Positions 22,024-31,662 of a stretch of DNA of 64,000 bases are shown in pieces. A program made the translations under genes and the position numbers. The notes beneath the pieces were generated by a model, which worked only from the letters and a program-made list of their open reading frames with translations, did not search any database and was not told the DNA's origin. The stretch is from Pollenia angustigena (Eukaryota > Arthropoda > Insecta > Diptera > Polleniidae), in the NCBI GenBank assembly GCA_930367215.1, contig OV884058.1, positions 170,668,478 through 170,732,477 of the forward strand, in the 5' to 3' direction. Within the stretch, counting starts at the first letter, position 1. The number at the start of each line of letters is the position of its first letter.

Positions 22024-22292
22024 CTTACTTCGACTCCGACTCCAATTCCAACTCCGACTCCTACTCTAACATTGATGTTAAATGTATATGAGAGTGGTAA
22101 ATTAAGCAAAATGTTTCTGTAAAAATTTAAAATCGATATTTTAATTCAAACACGTGCCGCATTGAGCTTTACTATAGTTATTTACATATATAAAGTAGAA
22201 AAATTTTGGAGTCGGAGTTGCGAATTTTTGTGGGTACTTCGACACCAAATACGCTACAAAAACCTCAACTCCGACTCTTCTCATTTTATTTT
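22024..22292. repeat. GACTCC/GGAGTC repeat pair
   Basis: CGACTCCGACTCCAATTCCA (22029) continues as ACTCCGACTCCTACTC. Partner GGAGTCGGAGTTG lies at 22208, and CTCAACTCCGACTC at about 22265. This is a diverged hexamer-type array with an inverted partner about 160 bp away. It is probably a repeat element and not coding. Confidence 0.5.
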
Positions 22293-22908
22293 AGAAAGTT
22301 ATAATTTTTATCGTGTTTTCTGTTAAATCAGAATTTTTTCATTTGGATGTGATATTTTTTTTTATTTTTGTGATTTATTTTTTAAATTTCAACAATAATT
22401 TTTGCGGAAATTCTTAAAAATCAAGGTTTTTATCACTTTTTTGCCTTTAGTTTTGTCGTTTTTTTTAACTTCTTACGTTTTTCCAATTTTGAATGTTTTT
22501 AGCAATATTAAAAAGCTTTCGCTAATGAACCCAACAGAATCCCCGTAAATTAGCCGCTTAGAAAAACATTACAAACATTTAAATTTTTAATGGCAAAATA
22601 ATTGCAACAGCCAGCCAACTAAACAGCATTAAATATCATTAAAAAAATAGCAGGCAGCATTTATAGCAGCAGACAGACGGCAGACACCAAGAATCAATTT
22701 GGCATGCAAAATTAGCCACTCTTAAGACATTCAAGTTTCACATTTGGTTATTTTATTATTCAAGCAATACAAAACAACAACAAAAAAAATATTGCTTAAA
22801 TTAGCAAATAATTGACCCTGACACTGGGCGTCGATTTAAGTCAACAAAAAACAACCGGCAATCAAATAACTTGCCATAGTTTAGAAAAAGAAAACGGAAA
22901 ATATGTAA
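22293..22908. other. Probable unique host non-coding DNA
   Basis: From about 22520 to 22860 the composition is less monotonous (for example CAGCCAGCCAACTAAACAGC and CCTGACACTGGGCGTCGATT) with no TIRs or repeat partners in the window. This resembles fly intronic or intergenic sequence. Nothing more can be said without alignments. Confidence 0.3.
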
Positions 22909-22910
22909 TA

Positions 22911-23461
22911 GTGCATTTACACTTGTAATTTTCAAACTAGTTTACGATCGTAAACTACTTTCATAAACTATACCGTTTACATCAGCATTTTTGACAGTTA
23001 AGTTGTTTATCTTTGACAAGTTCTTAGCCCCAATAATAAAAAAAAAAACGTTGATGCACATTCATACGAACATATAAACAAACCTTTTATTTCCGTTGTC
23101 CATCTAAAAGAAAATATGTAAAAAAAACTAACATTTCTTATAAATTTGGAATTTTTTTAAACATTTTCTTTGTTTATTTTATTTTTCTTACTATTTTTTT
23201 GGCTTTTTTTTACAGATAAAGGTAAATTCTTTTTACTTTATTTTTTTTTTATTTTTTAAGGAAATGTCAAATATCACTAGCATTGCCAGAACAAAATTTG
23301 AAAAACAGAGTTGCATTAACAAAAACTGGTTGTTTGTAACTAGTTTATCTCAAAAGCTAGTTACAAACGTGTTTATAATTTGTATGGATAAACAAGTTTC
23401 TCAAACTAGTTTATCATCATAAACAACTTATAACCTGTTTATGGCGTAGGTGTAAATGCAC
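22911..23461. mobile_element. TIR element (~551 bp)
   Basis: Ends GTGCATTTACACTTGTAATT and the inverse of GGCGTAGGTGTAAATGCAC are flanked by TA (22909-22910 and 23462-23463). Subterminal AAACTAGTTTA and its relatives recur on both sides (about 22937, 23340 and 23405). It is non-coding. Confidence 0.65.
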
Positions 23462-23984
23462 TATAACTGAAATTTAAAAAAAATACATGTTTTTTTCTTC
23501 TATCTGCTATTTACTTGTCTTCTATTCATGTCTTGCAAATGTTGTGACATGTCTGGTTTCCTTGGGAATATAAGCGGGTACATATGTATAAATAATTTAT
23601 AAAAAGAATTTCTATTTTTACACCTTTAAAATTTATTTGTTTTTCTTTTTTACTATTTTAAATGGCAAGAGGGGTCTTGATTTTAATTTTTCAATGATTT
23701 TTTATGTTAAACAAGAAGAAAAATTATAAAGAAAAAAAAGGGAAACTACATATAAAAAAACTCCTTTAATTGACATTTATTGCCTTTTTGAAAAAGGGAA
23801 AACACATTTTTATATTTCATTTCATTTTACTTAAAAAATTTTTTAGAGAAAAATTTTAATGATTTGATTGAACGTGTCAGTTGAATGTTTTTAAAAATAT
23901 TGATATTTTGAAACTTTCTAGTATTTAACGTCTATAACAAGCATTGTTTCCTTTGTGGTGTGCAAAGGGAAAATAAGTCTAATG

Positions 23985-24153
23985 TGTAGTTTATAGAACA
24001 CGAGCGCCTTACTCGTCCGTTCAACTTACATTAATGTGGTGTTTATGGAACACGAGCGCCTTACTCGTCCGTTCAACTTACATTTAAAATTTTGTTTTTG
24101 TTTTAAATGTAAGTTGAACGGACGAGTAAGGCGCTCGTGTTCTATAAACACTA
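23985..24153. repeat. GC-rich ~50-bp module in three copies forming a hairpin
   Basis: ACACGAGCGCCTTACTCGTC then CGTTCAACTTACATT occurs directly at about 23999 and 24050, and in reverse complement at about 24105-24141. The second and third copies form a ~50-bp stem around a short TTTTGTTTTTG loop. The module is much richer in GC than its surroundings. It is non-coding, with function unknown. Confidence 0.8.
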
Positions 24154-24252
24154 CATAAATATTGTAAATATTTCGTCACGATTTTTCATAAAAAAAAACT
24201 GAAAAAAAAAAAATTTATTTAGGGCAAATAGTTGAAAGGTAGGGTTTGATCT

Positions 24253-24385
24253 TGTTTATCAGTGTGCGGTTTGCGGTTTTGATTCCCGAAAGAGACTCTG
24301 GCGTCTGTATCGCTACAACTGTTAATTCAGTTCGAATATAATTTGTAGTTGTAACTGTTAATAAATAAATATATAAAATGTTAAG
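24253..24385 (+). mobile_element. Old SINE copy, same family as 13594-13744
   Basis: TTATCAGTGTGCGGTTTGCG then GTTTTGATTCCCGAAAGAGA and CTCTGGCGTCTG parallels the minus-strand SINE at 13.6 kb (CTATCAGTGCGGGGGTTGCG, GTTCGATTCCCGCCAGAGAC, TCTGGTCTATTTC). It ends in AATAAATAAATA. The B box is mutated. Duplications were not found. Confidence 0.55.
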
Positions 24386-25359
24386 TTATATTTATTAATA
24401 AATATTTGTTTCATCAAATCCTATTTTTTGCTTTCCCCTAAAGAAGTCATACAAAGGCGTGAAGAGATATCGGATAAAATAAAATAAATATTTTTTATAA
24501 AAAAATAAAAGACCTTAAACTTTATAAATATACATATATTAATTTGAAAAAATAAAGGTCGAACAATAGACAATTTATATGTTGAAGGTTAAAAATTAAC
24601 CCTTTAACCACTAACACCGTCTACAGACGGTCATCACAAAATTCTAGTTTTTATAAATTCTGTGATTCCCCACTAAAACAGTCAAAGGCTTTCTTATAAA
24701 GCATAAAATTACTTAGCCAGCAGTGTTAATTTGAATATCGTCGCTGTGCTAGTTAAAGAGTAATATTAATTTTTAATTAGATTTTGGTGAGAATTGCAAA
24801 AAAAATTCGGTGCAATATTAGTGAAAATAAAAATTAAAAAAAAAAATATATTTCTAGCAATTAAATCAAATCGGGAATTTTTCTGGTAAGAATTATGTAT
24901 ATTTATATTGATATTTTTCAATTACAGTACTTTTCGCTTATAGTCCACTACTCTAGTTGCACTTTTTTTGTGGACTATAAGCGAATTTGGACTATAACCG
25001 ATTTTTTTTATAAGCCATTTTATGGATAATAAGTGAAATCTATTATAATCCACATTTTGGACTGTATAAATATTATTTTCTTCAATAAAACCATTATTTT
25101 TAAACAAAAGAAAAGTTTATTTAAAACATAACCAAATATTGATTTAATTAAATTGTTAACAATAATAGTTGCGAGAAAGGTAAATAAAAACATGTTGCCT
25201 GTTGATTAAAAAATATAAAAACCAGAGTGGACTATAAGCGACCATTTTTGCATAAAGAATTATAAATGCGTGCTAAGAAAATGTGGCTTTTAAACGAAAA
25301 TGGACTACAAGCGAAATGGACCTTAGAACAAATAACACTAGGTCACAAATAACAAACTT

Positions 25360-25990
25360 TTGTCTGTTATTTGTTTCTAGCATACTTTTTCTCATGGATT
25401 TGGACCTACTGAACACGAAAATGAATTTTAAAAATTTTTCTGTCGATTGGTTTGCGAGATACAAATTTTTTAATTTTTTTTTTTTAATTTTTGGAGGTAC
25501 ACTTACTATTTTGAGCATATCTTTAGTCTTCTTTGACCTATTTTATCCTACTACTACTCAAATTAAAGACAATTGAGCCGTCTACAACTTATTTTCAGAA
25601 AATTTTCAAATCGGGTTAGTAGTTTTGATGTTGGCGGCTTAAAAAGGTTAAAAAACTGGGTTTTTTTAGTAAAAATGTGGCTGAAAAATTCATATAAAAA
25701 TTCATATAAAATATAAAACGCGATGTTAACAGCGATTTTAATTTTTTTACGTATAGCTGACACTTTTCCAAAGAAAATAAGCCCTTACTTAACAAAATCT
25801 GATGACAAATGGCCGACTTATTATTTTTTTGGTAAACGACCGAAATTCCTCTATTTCACGATTTTTTGATTTTCATTATTTGCACAGCTTACCTACCCAA
25901 CGCAAACGAATAAATACATTTGAACTTAATTTAAAATAAACAAATTAGTCTTCGTATATTATTTTTTAATTTATTTACAGCACTACATGC
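25360..25990. repeat. Left long inverted arm
   Basis: Nearly identical in reverse to 27930-28558. Examples are TTTCTAGCATACTTTTTCTC near 25371, and AGCACTACATGCTCA at the inner end (25979-25993) against TGAGCATGTAGTGCT near 27930. The small open frames in each arm are identical mirror copies and not genes. Confidence 0.85.
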
Positions 25991-26091
25991 TCATACATAT
26001 TTAAACATAAGGAGACACGGCTATCAATTGCATTTCAAAACTGTCTGTGAAAGTGTAAAGAAGTTAATATTTAGAAAACGCAAGGAAGACA

Positions 26092-27823
26092 ATGAGTAAA
26101 AGACTACGTGTGTTCGAGTGTTTGAACGATCCAGACAATTTCTGCAATGTTTGTGGCCAGTTTATAAAAAAAAATCACGCACACAAGTTTACTCCAGCAG
26201 TACAATTGCACTATTTGAATTATTTTGGTATTTCACCAAATATCACAGAACCATGGACACCTAAGTCGCTGTGTGATCTTTGCTATATAATCTTAACCAA
26301 CTGGGCAGCTGGCGGAAGGTAAGAATTTTTATTTAAACACATTATACATAGCGAATATAGTAATTTATTTTAATTTTAGCCGCCATATGAAATTCGATAC
26401 ACCAATGATGTGGAAAAAGCCGCTATGCCATTCCACAGACTGTTATTTTTGCCTCACCACAAACAGTGGGGTAGGAAGATTTTTTAAATGGAACTACGCT
26501 CAAGTGGGATCGTTTGCGCTTCCAGTACCACATTCGCATGATGTGCCATATCCAGTGTGCCCTGGTGCATCTCTTCAAAAAGCAGAATCGTCAGAAGAAG
26601 AGTCCGAGTCAAATGCAAGCGAATTTGAGCCGGGTGCAAAGCGAAAATTACTGTCACAGGCCGAACTAAACGATTGGGTGCGCGATTTTGGTCTCACTAA
26701 GGAGAAATCCGAACTTTTTGCGTCTCGGATGATAGAGTGTGGATTTGCGGCTTCAGAAGTGAAAGTATCAACGTACAGAAACCGTCACAAGGAGTATGCA
26801 AAATTTTATACAAAGAAAGACCAAATATGTTTTTGCAGCGACATTTCAGGCTTGTTCCAAGAGCTTCACCAAATTCACAACCCCAACGAATGGAGGTTGT
26901 TTATTGACAGCAACAAAGAGAGCTTGAAGGCAGTTCTCTTACATAATGGGAATGAAAAGCCATCTGTTCCTATTGCTCATGCGGTTCATTCAAAGGAGAA
27001 CTATGAAACTATGGACATTTTGCTGAAATGCATAGAGTATAGGAAATACAATTGGAAAATATGCGCCGACCTTAAAGTTGTGGCCATTCTGTGTGGACTC
27101 CAAGGAGGCTATACGCGACATTGCTGTTTTCTGTGCCTTTGGAATAGCCGCGCTGATGATCAGCATTATATAAAAAAAAAATGGTCGGTACGAACGAAAC
27201 CTGTAGTTGGAGAAGCGAATGTTCAGCGCAAACCACTAATAGAGAACCGTGAAAATATAATACTTCCGCCGCTGCACATAAAATTGGGTTTGATTAAAAA
27301 TTTTGCCAAAAAATTAGACAAAGAAGGTGAAGCTTTTGCCTATTTACGGTCAATTTTCCCTTACCTTTCGCTGGCAAAAATTAAAGAAGGAGTCTTCGCA
27401 GGACCCGAGATAAAAAAAATTTTGAAAGATGAAAAATTCCCAAAGCTGTTATCACCCATCGAAGCCGCAGCATGGAATTCCTTCAGGCTTGTTGTGGAAA
27501 ACTTTTTAGGAAACAACAAAAGCCCGAATTATAAGGACATAGTTGAGGATCTGGTAAAGAACTATGAAGCCATGGGAGTGCACATGTCACTTAAAATACA
27601 CTTTCTGCATTCTCATTTGGATTTTTTCCCTGAGAATTTAGGAGACGTGAGCGACGAACACGGCGAGCGCTTTCATCAGGAATTGAAGGCTATGGAACGA
27701 CGCTATCAGGGCATGTATGACACGGCTATGATGGGTGACTATATTTGGACCCTAATACGTGAGACCGATTGCAGCGAATACAAAAAACAAAGAAGAAGTC
27801 AGCAGTTTTTCCACATGGCATAA
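26092..27823 (+). CDS. Cys/His-rich transposase-like protein (two exons, 556 aa)
   Basis: The exons are 26092-26318 and 26380-27823. The 61-bp intron begins GTAAGA and ends TTTTAG. Splicing joins GGC GGA AG to C CGC CAT and removes the TAA that would end exon 1. The start has a good fly context (GACAATG), and an AATAAA lies at 27947. Residues 1-100 carry paired cysteines C18-x2-C21, C61-x2-C64, and C92-H93...C97-x2-C100, likely a zinc-binding N-terminal module. Residues 144-160 are Glu/Ser-rich. The C-terminal half has FIDSNK (D252), ADLKVVA (D306), CCFLC (C325, C328) with H338, IHFLHSH (H483/486/488) and DEHGERFHQ (D501, E505). An acidic residue, then D, a CxxC and His, then a late E/D, is the layout of RNase H-fold transposases such as hAT or Kolobok, so D252/D306/E505 are my candidate catalytic residues (inference). 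I recognise the family as an uncharacterised protein common in arthropods and cnidarians, with no settled name known to me. It is probably the enzyme that moves this element. Confidence 0.8.
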
Positions 27824-27929
27824 AATGTACACTTATATCTTTGTTTTTACTAATTTTTTTTGTGCGTTGATTTGCTTAATTTAATTAGTTAGTTTAATTT
27901 CGTTAGTTTAGCTAATTGTGCGATACATT

Positions 27930-28558
27930 GAGCATGTAGTGCTGTAAATAAATTAAAAAATAATATACGAAGACTAATTTGTTTATTTTAAATTAAGTTC
28001 AAATGTATTTATTCGTTTGCGTTGGGTAGGTAAGCTGTGCAAATAATGAAAATCAAAAAATCGTGAAATAGAGGAATTTCGGTCGTTTACCAAAAAAATA
28101 ATAAGTCGGCCATTTGTCATCAGATTTTGTTAAGTAAGGGCTTATTTTCTTTGGAAAAGTGTCAGCTATACGTAAAAAAATTAAAATCGCTGTTAACATC
28201 GCGTTTTATATTTTATATGAATTTTTATATGAATTTTTCAGCCACATTTTTACTAAAAAAACCCAGTTTTTTAACCTTTTTAAGCCGCCAACATCAAAAC
28301 TACTAACCCGATTTGAAAATTTTCTGAAAATAAGTTGTAGACGGCTCAATTGTCTTTAATTTGAGTAGTAGTAGGATAAAATAGGTCAAAGAAGACTAAA
28401 GATATGCTCAAAATAGTAAGTGTACCTCCAAAAATTAAAAAAAAAAAATTAAAAAATTTGTATCTCGCAAACCAATCGACAGAAAAATTTTTAAAATTCA
28501 TTTTCGTGTTCAGTAGGTCCAAATCCATGAGAAAAAGTATGCTAGAACCAAATAACAA
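27930..28558. repeat. Right long inverted arm
   Basis: Mirror of the left arm; see 25360-25990. It contains the gene's AATAAA at 27947-27952, so the transcript probably ends just inside this arm. Confidence 0.85.
27947..27952 (+). terminator. Poly(A) signal AATAAA
   Basis: Canonical hexamer 124 bases after the stop codon of the transposase-like gene. Confidence 0.55.
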
Positions 28559-28801
28559 AATGGCTGTTGCCTAGTGTAATTTGTATGAAATTCGAAAAAA
28601 TGTGCAAGTGAATATAACTGTTTTGGCTTTAATCCGTTTTTGGCCTTTAAGCGGAATGGACTATAAGCGAAAAGTACTGTAGTTTGATTCATGAGCAATA
28701 AATCTCGATTATATTTCGTTGTTTGTGAACACCTTCTGTAGATGGTGTTAGTGGCTAGGGCGAAAATAATTTTGCGTAACGTAACGTAAATAATTTTGTG
28801 T

Positions 28802-29165
28802 AACGGCTCAATGCCGAAAACAAAGAAAACTCTGATGGCAACCGAAAAGAAAACGAACTAACTATGTACGAATTTCGCTTACAAATTGCTAAGGAACTGT
28901 GTATTTCTACTGGAAAACGAAATATCGGTCGTCCTTCATCTGGCGAAGAGCCAGCTATAAGCAGCTCTGTTGGAAAGAATGCAATTCATCCTCCTGTGAG
29001 CTTGAGATATGATAAATTTAACCATTTTCCTGAATGGGGTTCAGAAAAGTCATGTTAACATTGCAAAAAGTCAGATACACATACGTTTTGCACAAAATTC
29101 AAGATTCATTTAGGTTTTTCAAAAGCAAAAACTGCTTTACAAAATACCATATTAATGCGTAATTA
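28802..29165 (+). pseudogene. piggyBac transposase C-terminus, inactivated
   Basis: In one frame it reads FRLQIAKELC, then GRPS, VSLRYDKFNHFPEWG, then after an in-frame stop HCKKSDTHTFC and FKIHLGFSKAKTAL. This is the C-terminal layout of piggyBac transposases: end of the core, then a Cys-rich zinc module (C-x2-C...C-x2-C). The stop falls in front of the module's CKK, and one expected Cys is Phe (TKFKIHL). Upstream coding sequence is missing. It lies inside the relic that has piggyBac-type ends. Confidence 0.75.
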
Positions 29166-29226
29166 ATTTTATGTTACTTTTAAGTCTTTTTTCGAATTTT
29201 TTTAATAAAAATAATGTTAAATAGTA

Positions 29227-29818
29227 CAGTACTTCTCATTTATAGTCACTACGCTTATAGTCACATTAGCGATATAGTCCATTGTAAATTTTTATTTTGC
29301 CGCTATAAGTTAATTTAATATAAAGTTTTAACATTATAGTCTATTTAGCGATATAAGCACATTTGTCATATATGCCATTTATCAACAGTAGTCAAAGGGA
29401 AAAGTAAAGCAAATTAATGGCGTTATAGTCACATAAGCAAAATTTACAAAGTTATTTTTAGTTTTCGAATCAAGAATTCATCCAAAGAAAGAATGAATTA
29501 AATCATTTAATTTTTGTCATCAACTCTCTACTCGTAAAAAATTAGTTTTTGCCGTTGGTATCAGCTATGAAATATCTTGTTATTATTTTAACTATTTTTT
29601 ATACAGTATGCAACTCTGTTGTAAAACCATAAGTCTGCTGTCGGTGTAATTTTTATTAATTTTGTATTTCCTTTATTCACATAACCTGATTATATTCAAA
29701 TTCGGTTATATGCGTCATAGTGGCATATACATATGTGAGTTAGCCTTATAGTCGCTTTAGCGATATAGTCCACGTTATGGTTGCAACAAAAGGATGTGAC
29801 TATAAGCGATAAGTACTG
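29227..29818. mobile_element. 592-bp MITE of the CAGTACTT family
   Basis: Ends CAGTACTTCTCATTTATAGT and inverse of GACTATAAGCGATAAGTACTG are flanked by TA (29225-29226 and 29819-29820). Subterminal GCGATATAGTCC and TATAGTCAC words recur. It shares the outermost ~20 bp with the complete element at 24925-28679, and its body with 48218-50044. It is non-coding and inserted in the piggyBac relic. Confidence 0.8.
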
Positions 29819-30119
29819 TACTGCATTTTAAATTTTTTTTTCTCTCTTAACCACTAAGACCGTCTACAGGCGGTCTTAAGTTTTTCTCACCTACTACGTT
29901 TAAAAAGCATTTTTTCAGCAAACGGACTTTAAATTCGTGTTTTTCAACATAAATGCACCCTTAAATCATTTGATTTTCAGTGGTTAAAGGGGCAATACTT
30001 GAATCTTTTATTTCAATTGGCTTTTTAGAAAAATGTTTATTTAAAATTTTTTAAAACCCTGCTTTGATATAGAATCAAAAACGACTCTGTATAAAGAGTT
30101 TACTTCGAGAAATACAGGC

Positions 30120-30345
30120 CTGTTCTGCAAATCGCTTTTACTCAATTCACGTGATTTCAAATCACTTGTGCCTACTAAAATCACACGTGTGATATTTTAG
30201 TGTCCCGTTTTTGTGTGTTTTGGTGTGATCTTCAGTTGCCGAAAGCACACCGAGAAACACAAAAACGATATGACTTTCAAAACACCACAAAATTACACGT
30301 GTGATTTCAAAAACACGTGATTAAAAATCACATGATTTTAACAAC
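30120..30345. repeat. Palindromic element with four CACGTG sites
   Basis: CACGTG occurs at 30148, 30184, 30296 and 30314. The two halves mirror each other (CACGTGATTTCAAATCAC versus GTGTGATTTCAAAAACACGTG). It is most likely a MITE. Confidence 0.55.
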
Positions 30346-30384
30346 ATATATATATGAATGATATATGAATTAATTTACATTTTC

Positions 30385-30630
30385 GATAATTCTTTATGGG
30401 CTGACGAAGCCATTGGCCCATATGTCTTCAAAAACGATGATGGTCAAAATGTTATTGTCAATGGTGATCGATATTTGAACACGATTCGAAATTTTTTCGT
30501 ACCTCAATTACATGGCATTATTTCCAACGGGACGGAGCTACAATTGATTTACCCAATTAACTGGCCACCAAGATCGTGTGATTTAACCTAATTGGCGGCC
30601 ACATAGCAGAAATCATATTTAAACATTAAT
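30385..30630 (+). pseudogene. Mariner transposase fragment
   Basis: AIGPYVFKNDDGQNVIVNGD then RYLNTIRNFFVPQLHG, followed by INWPPRSCDLT and, further on, AEIIFKH, are pieces of a mariner transposase in the order of the gene. The part with the second catalytic Asp and the third Asp is deleted. Confidence 0.75.
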
Positions 30631-31106
30631 TTCATAAAATTTTCTTCCAATTAAGCCCGTTTCATTGATAATAAAAATATATTTCCATGTTTTATTATGA
30701 TTTAAAAGTGTGTCACTCCATAAAAAACCACATTTATATTAGATTCGGAAGATAATTAGTTGTCCTATAAAGAGAAGTATTATGTTGTTAAATCTATCAT
30801 GTGCAATCATTTTTTTGTAGGTCGAAATAAAACTCCGATTTTTAATGCCATTAGTTCACATTAGAAATTTCAAATTGAATTGATCTAGAAAAACTGGGAG
30901 ATACGTGTATTTTTTCAAACTATATTTTCAGAATCTAGTCAGTTTGATCATGCATGGGTGGGGTCAATAGTTGGAATTTGTCGTACAACAAATTTGTAGA
31001 AACCTGGGATAAACGTATACTCTTCTTTATCTCAGGAAGGAAGAAGACTTTACAAAGGCTACCCATTTATTTTAAAGGTTATTGGTAGGACTTTTAAATG
31101 ACATAT

Positions 31107-31383
31107 CAGGGGTCAAATTACGGCATTCGATATCGATCGAAACTCTCATTTAAATTGTACTGTAATTTCGATCGATATCCAATGCCGTAATGTGGCCGCA
31201 GGTTTTATAAGTATAGATTAATTGCGCAGTAATAACGTCTTCAATATGGCGAAAAACATGATTTTTTTAAACATTAATCGAAGATATTGCGAAAACATGA
31301 TGTGATGGAGAAATTTTGATATCGAGCAAATTTTATCGAAATTGTTAATTTTGGTATTATGACGAGGGGGAATTAGACCCCAG
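31107..31383. mobile_element. MITE of the GGGGTC..TCGATATCGA family, copy 1
   Basis: Left end CAGGGGTCAAATTACGGCAT then TCGATATCGATCG. Right end GGAATTAGACCCCAG, inverted. An internal inverted TTTCGATCGATATCCAATGC lies at about 31165-31185. It is non-coding. Confidence 0.5.
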
Positions 31384-31437
31384 CTCAAACGTTTAAAAAA
31401 GTAAACTCTGGTCCATGGGTAGGCCTGTGTTATTACT

Positions 31438-31662
31438 CAGGGGTCTAATCACCGCATTCGATATCGAGTAAGCTATCGTATTTTTCTACATACGATAGGC
31501 ACTGAAGTATCGAATAAAAACTCGAGAGATATAATGTAATGTAATGAAATGTCTTTGGTTACTCGATATCGAAAGCTATAAATTCAAATTACGATACATT
31601 TCATACGATATCGAGTGTCATGATACCCAAATAAAAAATTTCGATCAATGATGCGGGGTCTA
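31438..31662. mobile_element. MITE of the same family, copy 2
   Basis: Left end CAGGGGTCTAATCACCGCAT then TCGATATCGAG. Right end GATGCGGGGTCTAGG. TCGATATCG/CGATATCGA motifs recur inside. It lies 55 bp from copy 1 and is clearly related in its first 30 bases. Confidence 0.55.

Larger units (their letters stand above)
24925..28679 (+). mobile_element. Complete 3.75-kb DNA transposon with intact two-exon gene (unassigned superfamily)
   Basis: The ends are CAGTACTTTTCGCTTATAGT and its exact inverse, flanked by TA (24923-24924 and 28680-28681). Inside, about 25360-25990 and 27930-28558 are near-identical inverted arms of ~630 bp. The left end has about 300 bp more than the right, with several subterminal TGGACTATAAGCGA-type copies (about 24971, 25227 and 25301). 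Between the arms lies one spliced gene. CAGT ends and TA duplication resemble pogo-group elements. The encoded protein shows neither a CENP-B-type nor a Tc1/mariner DDE signature, so the superfamily is left open. Arm identity and an uninterrupted gene suggest recent activity. Confidence 0.85.
24600..29992. mobile_element. piggyBac relic, interrupted by two insertions
   Basis: Left end CCCTTTAACCACTAACACCG follows TTAA at 24596-24599, the target motif of piggyBac elements. Its inner CCGTCTACAGACGGTC palindrome is repeated near the right end at 29850-29876 (ACCGTCTACAGGCGGTC), and the terminal CAGTGGTTAAAGGGG at 29978-29992 is the inverse of the left end. An extra inverted copy of the ACTAACACC motif lies at 28735-28755. 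A piggyBac transposase C-terminus is encoded at 28802-29165. The element is split by the TIR elements 24925-28679 and 29227-29818. The right TTAA is not intact. Confidence 0.65.

Noticed and set aside
25283..25763. Open frames in the left arm matching frames in the right arm
   Set aside because: Identical because the arms are inverted copies. Composition (Phe, Lys, Ile rich) is that of AT-rich DNA.
24925..28679. Calling the element a standard pogo/Tigger transposon
   Set aside because: The CAGT ends and TA duplication fit, but the encoded protein shows no pogo-type DNA-binding or DDE signature, so I left the superfamily open.
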